From positions 1 to 64,000 of the forward strand of contig JAEYRN010000100.1 of NCBI GenBank assembly GCA_023435565.1: a DNA stretch of 64,000 bases, read 5' to 3'. The DNA comes from Bacillota bacterium (GTDB lineage Bacteria; Bacillota; UBA4882; UBA8346). The position numbers and the translations under genes were made by a program. The notes under the pieces are model-generated. The model did no database searches. It saw only the letters and a program-made list of their open reading frames with translations, and was not told the DNA's origin. Positions 49,037 to 58,306 of the stretch are shown here, piece after piece. Each line of letters begins with the position of its first letter. Within the stretch, counting starts at the first letter, position 1.

Positions 49037-52000
49037 ATGGCGGTTGAGAGCAATTTGTTGGGGCGAGTATTGAATGAAGCGGTTGAAAAAAATGAATTTA
49101 AGATTAATGATGAGCTTAAAAGGATTGCAGATCAAGCTCATATAGAACATTTATTTCGTAGTTTTGCTAGAACTAAAAGTATTTCGGTATTAGTATATAA
49201 CTTAGAGCAACAAATTCATGGAACTATTAACTTTAATTATAAGAGAGGGACAGAGCCATTATTAATACTTGAAGGCGAATATTCCCTCAATCAAAATGCT
49301 TTAATTACAATAACTTTTTTCTTTAAAGAAAGTCTCATTAAATTTGAAACTACAATAATACGGTGTCTGGAGAATGGCTATCAGATTAATAAACCCGACT
49401 TAATTCTAACTTCCTTTAAAAGATTTCTCTCACGTTATTGTTTTAATGATGAAGACAAAGCTATTATTCAAATTTCAGGACAATCCGACGCAAACAAGCT
49501 TTTTGACTTAAGCGTTAATGGGTTGTCTTTTGTTTCTAAGGAGGTATTATCGGAAGGGCATACATTAAGATATCTTACAATACAAGTTGGAGATCAATTA
49601 CATGTCGTTGTTAACGGAGAAATCAGGCATGTCCATAAGTATCATGATGGATATAAATATGGGGTGGTCTTTTCCGGAGTTGAGTGGAAGGTTCACCAAC
49701 AATTGTTTTCATTTATTTTTAAACGCTGTTATCCTGAGATTAAACCAATTAACGAGTTTTCCCTGGAAGATTTGAGCGGATTATACCAGCAATCTAAGTA
49801 TCTGAGTCTTAAGCCAACGGATGAAGATGATCGGAATTTTTTAAACCTTATCAGGAAGTTGGAAAAGGTTAAAGCTCAACCATTATTCTCTACCAGTTAT
49901 GTTTATTATAAAAACGGGAAGCTAATAAGCATTGGAACTTCAACACGCATTTATAACCGCACTTTTTTACAACAGCATTTACTAAACGCTCCCGAAGTAG
50001 GATTAAACCCCAAAGCTAAGACTGATATTTATATCAGCCTAGCCGACTCCCTTTTAAGCCATCCCTATTTTAATAATCTAATTATATACATAAGCCAAGA
50101 CCTTGATTGGCACCAGGATTTATTTTCAAAAATGGATGCGATTATTAATGATCAGAATAAATTGGTAGTTAATATGTTGATGGGCTATGAGTGTACTACT
50201 ATTGAAATTGATTATCTGAGCGAAACCGGGAACTATCAGTTTGAACAATTGATTGATACCGAAGAGTTTATTAATTATTGCCGGAACTACTTAAAACCAT
50301 TGGAAGTAAAATGCTATGGTTATGAAGATTTTAATCTTAAATCCGATGAATTAAATACGATTTATCGGACTCAAGGTTTCTATAGGGAGCGGAAGTTATG
50401 GCGGATAGTCAAATCTGGCATAACAGTAGCATATGCAGTTGTTGAAGTATATGATGACAGTCTCGATCTTTTTGGCATTTTGGATAATTGCCGTATATAC
50501 CCGATAGATGAATCTATAGAGCGTTCTCTGATTATTGGGGCGATACTTCCGGTGCTTGGCAAGTATTATCAAGAGTTTCATAAAGATAAGTTCTACATAT
50601 TCTGGGATCGGGAAGAAGAGAAATGTGAATTTGAACTCTCAGGATTAAAGACCCGAACAAGTATTGGACGGATATTAATGAGCCGGGATGGCCTGGCTGA
50701 ATACAAGAAGATCTTAATGATGGATTTTGAGTATTACTCAAAGTATTATCCTTTAACTCATCCGCAAAAAGGAATCTGGTATCTGGAAAAGATGTATCCG
50801 GGAACAAGTGTTGGAACTATTGCAGGTACAGTGCGGATTAAAGGGAAGGTTGATTTCAAATTACTCGAGCAGGCAATTAACATTGTTATCGAAAAAAATG
50901 ATGGATTACGTCTAAGAATATGTATAGGTGAAGACTCTGAACCCAAACAATACCTTGCGAATTATCAATACAAAAAATTTGATTTTTTTGATTTTACTCG
51001 GAAAACTGAAGAATTTTATGATTGGAATGAAAAACAAACCCAAATACCAATGGCGATTATTGACTCCGATTTATTTTATTTTGCAATTTTTAAAACCGGC
51101 AATCAAGAAGGAGGTTTTTTTGGTAAGTTACACCACTTAATTTCCGATGCCTGGTCTACAATTAATGTAACAAATCAAGTTCTTGATGTTTATCAAGGAT
51201 TAGCAAATGATATTAATGTTAAAGTAGAAAAAAGGCCATCATACTTAGACTATGTTTTAGAGGAAGATTCATATAAATATTCACTAAAATATGAAAAGGA
51301 TAAAGAATATTGGGAGAAAAAATATGATACAATCCCGGAGTTTACTAGGTTTGACAATAAAGAATCATATCGGGAAAATATCAAATCAAAGAGAAAAACC
51401 CTGGTTGTTGGAAAAAGAATAACTCAAAGTTTTAACGATTTTTGTAAACAAAGAGGCATTTCAGTTCATACCTTGTTTTTAGCGGCCTTAGCAGTCTATA
51501 TTAATCAAATAACCGATAAAGAGGATATTGTAATCGGTATTCCTATTTTGAATAGAACTAATGCAAAGCAAAAAGAGACTATTGGAATGTTTATAAGCCA
51601 TTTACCAATTCGTGTAACGGTAGATCCCCATCAAAGTTTTTTTGTTTTTTTATCTTATTTAATTAATGAGTGGACATTGTTTTTAAAACATCAAAAATAT
51701 CCTTACGATTTAATACAAAAGAGTTTTCGGGAAAAGAATAGGACATTAGATAATTTGTATGATATTACCTTATCTTATCAAAATGTTAAATTAAGTTCAA
51801 ATAATGAGCAAGCCAATACTAGATGGCTACCTTTTGGACATCAACCTGAATCACTTAATATTCATGTGTTTGATCATGAATCCGAAGGTCAATACATTTT
51901 ATGCTTTGATTATTTGATTTCACTTTTTTCGGAAAGCGAAATAGAGAAGAAACAAAATCATTTGATAAACATAATAGAAGATATTGTCCGGGATCCAAAT

Positions 52001-55000
52001 AAAAATCTATTTGAATTTGAGAAACTATCCAAAGCTGAAAAACAACAGTTATTGGTTGATTTTAATGATACATGGTTTGATTATCCAAGACATAAAACAA
52101 TACATGAACTTTTTGAAGACCAGGTTAGAAAAACACCTAATAAAATTGCTCTTCAATTTGAAGAAAAATATTTAACATACAATGAATTAAATAATAAAGC
52201 CAACCAAATTGCAGAAGTATTAAGAAACGAGGGCATAAAACCTAATAAAATAGTTGGAATAATGATAGAACGTTCAATTGAAATGATTATTGGAATATTT
52301 GGAATTCTAAAGGCTGGAGGAGCATATTTACCAATTGACCCGGACTATCCCAGAGATAGAATAAATTATATGTTTGAGGATAGTGGTGCGGGAATAGTAT
52401 TAACCAGTCAAAATATTGACCAAAAAATAAATAAATCAATTAAAAAAATATATATAGAAGATAATAAAATTTACTCAATAAAACCTAGCATATTAAGAAA
52501 TATGAATAGCTCTTCCGATTTGGCATATGTGATTTACACTTCGGGGTCTACCGGTAAACCTAAAGGAGTAATGATTGAACATAAGTCAATAAACAATTTT
52601 ATTACCGGTATCACCGAGAAAATTGATTTTAGTGAAGATAAAAACATACTTTGTTTAACAACAATTTCTTTTGATATTTTTGTTTTAGAAACATTACTAC
52701 CCCTGATAAAAGGGTTAAAAATCACTATCGCAAACGAAAAGGAACAACATGACCCTAATTTATTAATTGAGTTGATTCGTATTTCCGGGATTAATATGTT
52801 ACAGTTAACACCATCAAGATTAAAAATGATATTTAAAAGCAACAGTGACTTATCATGTTTTAATAAAGTCGAAGCAATAATGATAGGTGGAGAGGCCTGT
52901 TCGTTTCAATTAAAAGAAAAGCTAAAAACATATACAAACGCAAAGATTTATAACATGTATGGCCCTACCGAAACAACAGTTTGGTCCACTATTAATGAGA
53001 TAACCAATTTAGAAAATCCGAATATTGGAAAACCAATAATAAATACTAATATCTACATTGTAAATAAGGAAAAACAGCTCCAACCTGTTGGGAATATTGG
53101 AGAACTATGTATTGCAGGAGATGGATTGGCCAGAGGGTATATCAATTCACCGGAATTAACATCGGAACGGTTTATTCCAAATCCTTTTGAAGCGGGAAAA
53201 TTAATGTATCGGACAGGGGATTTGGCAAAATGGTGTTTGGATGGTTCCATTGACTTTATTGGGAGAAAAGATAACCAGGTAAAAATCAGAGGCTTTAGGA
53301 TTGAAACTGATGAAATCGAAAAAAGATTATTAAAACATGAGCTTATAAAAGAGGCTCTAGTTATAGCTGGAGAATACGAGAATGGTGAAAATTACTTATG
53401 TGCTTATTTAGTCACTGATAAAAACATTAAGCCTTATGACATACGTGAATTTCTTGCCGAAAAACTACCCGATTACATGATTCCTACTTATTTTGTGAAT
53501 ATTGAAGAAATACCACTTACTCCTAATGGAAAGGTAAATCGGAAAGCCCTACCGGAGCCTAATAGTGCCTTAGTGTCAATGGAAATTGTTAAACCTGAAA
53601 ATGAAATTGAAGATGAATTAATAGGGGTTTGGAAAAAAATCTTGGAAATTGCTGAGGTTGGAACAAATCAAAACTTTTTCGAAGTGGGTGGTCATTCGTT
53701 AAAAGCTATTTCTTTAGCAACGGAAGTATTAAAAAAATTTGATGTAGATATAGCTATAAGTGAAATATTTAGATTAAAAACAATTAAAAGGATTGCTGAA
53801 TATATAGTTGTTGCCGATAAAAAGCCATTTGTACAAATAAACCCTGCTCCAAAACTTAAATTTTATCCGGTTTCCTCATCACAGAAAAGAATGTTCTTAA
53901 TAAATCAACGCGAGAACATTAGTATAAATTATAATATTTCAGTCCCTATCATTATTAAAGGTAAAATTGATATAAAACGTTTTGAAAAAGCCTTTGAAAT
54001 AATGATAGAGAGGCATGAATCTTTACGAACTTCGTTTGATCTGGTCAACGGTGAAATAATTCAATACATTCATGAAGAAATTGATTTTAAAATTGACCAT
54101 ATAGAAATCGATCCTAGTAAAAAAGATGAATTTATTTTAGATTTTATTAAACCATTTGATTTAAAAAAAGCGCCATTGTTTAGAGTTTGTTTGGCATATC
54201 TTAATTCTGATGAATATCTTTTAGTAATGGACATACACCACATTATTGCAGATGGGTTTTCGATAGGTTTAATTCTTAATGAATTTATTTCTTTATATAA
54301 TGGAAAAAATCTTTCGAAACCGAGATTACAGTATAAAGACTATGCGGTATGGCAAAAAGAATTATTAAATTCAGAGGTTATTAAAAAGCAGGAAACATAT
54401 TGGAGAAAAGTTCTTTCCGGTGAAATTCCCTATATAAATATGCCTACAAGTTATAAAAGAACAGATTCCCCACAATATGTTGGGGAAACGGTTAAGTTCA
54501 CTATTGAAGCAAAAAATACAGAAATGTTAAAAATAATTGCCAACAAACATAACGCGACATTAAGTTCGATTTTGTTGACAATATATTTAATACTTTTGAA
54601 TAGGTATAGTCAACAAAATGATATTATTATCGGTTCAATTGTGGCGGGAAGAAACTTCCCGGAGCTTGAACACATAATTGGAACTTTTAATAATTTCTTG
54701 CCAATTAGATTTTATGTGGATTCAAATCTTGAATTTGAGAAGTTTTTAAATGAATCAAACAAGAGTATAATGAAAAGCTATGAAAACATGGATTATCCTT
54801 ATGACAAAATGATTGAAAATTTTCTAAAAAACCCCGATCATTCTAGAAATCCTTTTTTTGATATAGTATTTAATTTCCATAATGAGCTAGACTTCGGGTT
54901 TTCCGAACAAAGTATTGATTTAGAAAATAGCTCCATTAAATTAAAAAGATATGAGATTGAATTAAACGTCTCAAAATTAGATTTAAGGTTAGATGTATAT

Positions 55001-58000
55001 AAAAATTACGATGATGAATTAGTTTGTCTATTAGAATTCAATAACAATTTATTTAATAAAGAGTATATTCACAATTTGATAAATCATTTTAAGAATATAA
55101 TAAATGAGATTACGATAAGACCGGGGGTTAAAGTTACAGAGATTGAAATCTTATCTGAAGCTGAAAAAAGGCAATTATTACTTGACTTTAATAATACTGA
55201 CGCAGATTATCCAAAAGATGAAACAATCACTAGTCTTTTTGAGGCCCAAGTACGTAAAAATCCATATAATACAGCGGTAGCCTTTGAAGGGAAAGAAATG
55301 ACATACCAAGAGCTAAATGATAAATCTAACAAATTGGCTTACTATTTAAGTAATGAAATGAATGTTGTTCCGGATTCTCTAGTTGGGATCTTAATGGATA
55401 AATCTTTAGAGATGATTATTGCAATATTAGCTACTCTTAAAGCGGGAGGAGCTTATGTCCCTATTGATCCGGACCATCCTTACGAACGAATTAAATCTAT
55501 TATTAATGACGCTCAACTACAAGTTCTATTATCAACTAAGCTTGAAACTCCGATTCTTGACAGACTTCAGTCGGAGTGTGATTGTTTTGGGTCTTATATT
55601 TGCCTGGATACTTTCGATGAAATTGAAGAAGGCGACGACAAAGTTGATTTAGCAAACTTAAAAACTAAAATTTGGTTTGAATCCGTAAAACATAAATATG
55701 ATCATTTTTTAGTAAAACCAGAGGTTAAGCCTTCTAATTTGGCATATATAATTTATACTTCCGGCACTACCGGTCAGCCTAAAGGTGTAATGATAGAACA
55801 CCGTAATGTCATAAGACTACTGTTCAATGAAAAAAATCTCTTTAATTTTAGTAACCAAGATGTTTGGACAATGTTTCATTCGGTTTGTTTTGACTTTTCC
55901 GTATGGGAAATGTATGGAGCATTATTATACGGCGGAAAACTAATCGTCATCCCTAAAATGCTCGCTAAGGATTCTCGGAATTTTTTAAGGTTATTGCATG
56001 AAGAAAATGTTACGGTTCTAAATCAAACTCCTTCAGCTTTTTATAATCTTGTAAATGAAGAACTCCAATTTGACGGTATTCACCTTAGTTTACGATATAT
56101 TATTTTTGGAGGAGAGGCTCTAAAACCAGTTATGTTGAAAGATTGGCATCAAAAATACCCTCAAATAAAATTAATTAACATGTACGGAATAACGGAAACC
56201 ACAGTTCATGTAACTTACAAGGAAATTATAAAAGTTGATATCGATTCGAACATAAGTAATATAGGTAAACCTATTCCAACCCTTAAAACTTATATAATGG
56301 ATAGTAATCTAAAGCTATTACCAACTGGAGTTCCAGGTGAATTATGTGTCGGAGGGGATGGAGTCGGTAGAGGTTACTATGGCAAAGCCGACTTAACTAA
56401 GGAACGGTTTGTTAATAACCCATATAACCGGAAAGAAAGGCTGTACCGTTCAGGCGACCTGGTAAGGATTATTAATAATGGCGAAATGGAATATCTCGGA
56501 AGAATTGATCAACAAGTTAAAATAAGAGGATTTAGAATTGAACTAAAAGAGATAGAGGCTGTTCTATTAAAACATGATTTAGTAAAAGGGGCGGTTTTGA
56601 TTGTCAAAGAATTTAATGGGAATAAGTATTTATGCGCATATCTAGTCTTAAAAGAGGAACTTCCGGTTAGGGAAATCCGGGATTATTTAGCGGCTTATTT
56701 ACCGGATTATATGATACCAGCATATTTTATGAGGATTAATCAAATTCCATTAACTTCAAATGGTAAGGTTGATGTAAAGGCATTACCAAATATTGATGGA
56801 AATAATTTAGAAACTTCTCGGGAGCGGCCAAGAAATGAGATTGATGAAATATTACTTAAAGCTTGGGAGGAGATTTTAGGATCAATAAAAATAGGAATTA
56901 GCGACAGTTTTTTTGAAATAGGAGGTGATTCCTTAAGTGTCATTCGAATTTTGGCAAGCTTATATCAACACCAATTTGGTCTTACTATCCAAGATTTTTA
57001 TAAATATAAAACGATAAAAAATATAACAGATAAAATACTCGGAACTCTTATGGAAGATCCCGAACCAATTAATACCTCTAATATTTCTGTTCGGCCACGT
57101 AAAAATGATGATAAATTGACAATTAGTAAGCAAAATGTTGAGTTAAATAAAGTGCTGCTAACTGGTGCTACAGGGTTTTTAGGGATTCATTTATTAAAAG
57201 AACTTATTATACAAACTAATGCTACCGTTTATTGTTTGGTAAGGGGGGCTAATTTAATTGAATCAAAAGAAAGGTTAGAAAGACTATTGAGGTTTTATTT
57301 CTCAGGTCAATATATAGAATTAATTAATGACCGGATTAAAATTTTGAATGGTGATATTACATTTACAAATTTTGGGCTTTCAAATGAAGATCTAAACAGA
57401 GTAGCTGAAGAAGTTGATACTGTCTTTCATTCAGCCGCAATTGTTAAACAGTTCGGTAATTACGCCGATTTTGAAAATGTTAACGTTTTAGGGACAAAAA
57501 GAGTAATGGACTTTGCTTTAAATAACAAAAAAAGATTAAATTATATATCGACTATTGCCGTATCCGGCAGTCATATGGTAAAACAAAAAGGCAGCGGAGT
57601 AAGCTTTACGGAACATGATTTTTATACAGGGCAGGACTATAATGAAAATCTATATGTAAGAAGTAAGTTTGAAGCTGAAAATCTGCTCTTTAAGGCAATG
57701 GACTCAGGATTGCAAGCAACAGTTTACAGGATGGGTAATTTAACCGGCAGATATGAAGACGGACATTTTCAAGTAAATACGGCTGAAAATACTTTTTACA
57801 GAATTATAAAATCAATAGTTGAACTACATGCTGTTCCAAGTGAGATTCTTAATCATGAAACAGAAATTTCACCTGTGGATCTGTGTAGTAAAGCAATAAT
57901 AAAACTGTCCATGCTGGAAGCCTCCCTTGGAAATGTGTTTCATTTATTTAATCCGAAATATATAAAAATAAGCACTATTGTAGATTATCTTAATAAACTC

Positions 58001-58306
58001 GGATATAGAATCAATCCCTATAAGAATTATATATTCAAAGAGTATTTAAATAAATTATCACAAAACGAAAAGACAAGAGATTTATTAATGGGTCTATTTA
58101 TTGATTATGACTATGAAAAAGCTTATCGGGACGATTATATGGCCGATTTAAACGCCGATTTTACTAACAAGTATTTAATGGAGATTGGGTTTGATTGGCC
58201 AATAATAAATTTTGAATATTTTTCCAAAATAATACAATACATTGAAAATATTGGATACATAAATAAAAATGCCTTTTATCTTGAAGAAAAAGAGGTGATT
58301 CTATGA
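49037..58306 (+). CDS. PilZ-NRPS: dimodular peptide synthetase with reductase
   Basis: 3089 residues, no signal peptide. Residues 1-235 form a YcgR-like N-domain and PilZ domain with RFLSR (129-133) and DLSVNG (157-162), the c-di-GMP motifs RxxxR and DxSxxG. Residues about 255-560 are unassigned. Then C1 (571-1010, HHLISDAW at 699), A1 (1015-1500), T1 (Ser1554), C2 (1607-2040, HHIIADG at 1734), A2 (2054-2575), T2 (Ser2632) and a thioester reductase (2700-3089, GATGFLG at 2710, YVRSK at 2873). Specificity residues read by eye are DILQMGMVW (Gly-like) and DFWNIGMVH (Thr-like). All catalytic motifs look intact. A leading C domain suggests N-acylation, and the reductase releases an aldehyde or alcohol. 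Its stop overlaps the kinase start. No carrier-protein activator, exporter or thioesterase is nearby. Confidence 0.93.
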   Translation: MAVESNLLGRVLNEAVEKNEFKINDELKRIADQAHIEHLFRSFARTKSISVLVYNLEQQIHGTINFNYKRGTEPLLILEGEYSLNQNALITITFFFKESLIKFETTIIRCLENGYQINKPDLILTSFKRFLSRYCFNDEDKAIIQISGQSDANKLFDLSVNGLSFVSKEVLSEGHTLRYLTIQVGDQLHVVVNGEIRHVHKYHDGYKYGVVFSGVEWKVHQQLFSFIFKRCYPEIKPINEFSLEDLSGLYQQSKYLSLKPTDEDDRNFLNLIRKLEKVKAQPLFSTSYVYYKNGKLISIGTSTRIYNRTFLQQHLLNAPEVGLNPKAKTDIYISLADSLLSHPYFNNLIIYISQDLDWHQDLFSKMDAIINDQNKLVVNMLMGYECTTIEIDYLSETGNYQFEQLIDTEEFINYCRNYLKPLEVKCYGYEDFNLKSDELNTIYRTQGFYRERKLWRIVKSGITVAYAVVEVYDDSLDLFGILDNCRIYPIDESIERSLIIGAILPVLGKYYQEFHKDKFYIFWDREEEKCEFELSGLKTRTSIGRILMSRDGLAEYKKILMMDFEYYSKYYPLTHPQKGIWYLEKMYPGTSVGTIAGTVRIKGKVDFKLLEQAINIVIEKNDGLRLRICIGEDSEPKQYLANYQYKKFDFFDFTRKTEEFYDWNEKQTQIPMAIIDSDLFYFAIFKTGNQEGGFFGKLHHLISDAWSTINVTNQVLDVYQGLANDINVKVEKRPSYLDYVLEEDSYKYSLKYEKDKEYWEKKYDTIPEFTRFDNKESYRENIKSKRKTLVVGKRITQSFNDFCKQRGISVHTLFLAALAVYINQITDKEDIVIGIPILNRTNAKQKETIGMFISHLPIRVTVDPHQSFFVFLSYLINEWTLFLKHQKYPYDLIQKSFREKNRTLDNLYDITLSYQNVKLSSNNEQANTRWLPFGHQPESLNIHVFDHESEGQYILCFDYLISLFSESEIEKKQNHLINIIEDIVRDPNKNLFEFEKLSKAEKQQLLVDFNDTWFDYPRHKTIHELFEDQVRKTPNKIALQFEEKYLTYNELNNKANQIAEVLRNEGIKPNKIVGIMIERSIEMIIGIFGILKAGGAYLPIDPDYPRDRINYMFEDSGAGIVLTSQNIDQKINKSIKKIYIEDNKIYSIKPSILRNMNSSSDLAYVIYTSGSTGKPKGVMIEHKSINNFITGITEKIDFSEDKNILCLTTISFDIFVLETLLPLIKGLKITIANEKEQHDPNLLIELIRISGINMLQLTPSRLKMIFKSNSDLSCFNKVEAIMIGGEACSFQLKEKLKTYTNAKIYNMYGPTETTVWSTINEITNLENPNIGKPIINTNIYIVNKEKQLQPVGNIGELCIAGDGLARGYINSPELTSERFIPNPFEAGKLMYRTGDLAKWCLDGSIDFIGRKDNQVKIRGFRIETDEIEKRLLKHELIKEALVIAGEYENGENYLCAYLVTDKNIKPYDIREFLAEKLPDYMIPTYFVNIEEIPLTPNGKVNRKALPEPNSALVSMEIVKPENEIEDELIGVWKKILEIAEVGTNQNFFEVGGHSLKAISLATEVLKKFDVDIAISEIFRLKTIKRIAEYIVVADKKPFVQINPAPKLKFYPVSSSQKRMFLINQRENISINYNISVPIIIKGKIDIKRFEKAFEIMIERHESLRTSFDLVNGEIIQYIHEEIDFKIDHIEIDPSKKDEFILDFIKPFDLKKAPLFRVCLAYLNSDEYLLVMDIHHIIADGFSIGLILNEFISLYNGKNLSKPRLQYKDYAVWQKELLNSEVIKKQETYWRKVLSGEIPYINMPTSYKRTDSPQYVGETVKFTIEAKNTEMLKIIANKHNATLSSILLTIYLILLNRYSQQNDIIIGSIVAGRNFPELEHIIGTFNNFLPIRFYVDSNLEFEKFLNESNKSIMKSYENMDYPYDKMIENFLKNPDHSRNPFFDIVFNFHNELDFGFSEQSIDLENSSIKLKRYEIELNVSKLDLRLDVYKNYDDELVCLLEFNNNLFNKEYIHNLINHFKNIINEITIRPGVKVTEIEILSEAEKRQLLLDFNNTDADYPKDETITSLFEAQVRKNPYNTAVAFEGKEMTYQELNDKSNKLAYYLSNEMNVVPDSLVGILMDKSLEMIIAILATLKAGGAYVPIDPDHPYERIKSIINDAQLQVLLSTKLETPILDRLQSECDCFGSYICLDTFDEIEEGDDKVDLANLKTKIWFESVKHKYDHFLVKPEVKPSNLAYIIYTSGTTGQPKGVMIEHRNVIRLLFNEKNLFNFSNQDVWTMFHSVCFDFSVWEMYGALLYGGKLIVIPKMLAKDSRNFLRLLHEENVTVLNQTPSAFYNLVNEELQFDGIHLSLRYIIFGGEALKPVMLKDWHQKYPQIKLINMYGITETTVHVTYKEIIKVDIDSNISNIGKPIPTLKTYIMDSNLKLLPTGVPGELCVGGDGVGRGYYGKADLTKERFVNNPYNRKERLYRSGDLVRIINNGEMEYLGRIDQQVKIRGFRIELKEIEAVLLKHDLVKGAVLIVKEFNGNKYLCAYLVLKEELPVREIRDYLAAYLPDYMIPAYFMRINQIPLTSNGKVDVKALPNIDGNNLETSRERPRNEIDEILLKAWEEILGSIKIGISDSFFEIGGDSLSVIRILASLYQHQFGLTIQDFYKYKTIKNITDKILGTLMEDPEPINTSNISVRPRKNDDKLTISKQNVELNKVLLTGATGFLGIHLLKELIIQTNATVYCLVRGANLIESKERLERLLRFYFSGQYIELINDRIKILNGDITFTNFGLSNEDLNRVAEEVDTVFHSAAIVKQFGNYADFENVNVLGTKRVMDFALNNKKRLNYISTIAVSGSHMVKQKGSGVSFTEHDFYTGQDYNENLYVRSKFEAENLLFKAMDSGLQATVYRMGNLTGRYEDGHFQVNTAENTFYRIIKSIVELHAVPSEILNHETEISPVDLCSKAIIKLSMLEASLGNVFHLFNPKYIKISTIVDYLNKLGYRINPYKNYIFKEYLNKLSQNEKTRDLLMGLFIDYDYEKAYRDDYMADLNADFTNKYLMEIGFDWPIINFEYFSKIIQYIENIGYINKNAFYLEEKEVIL

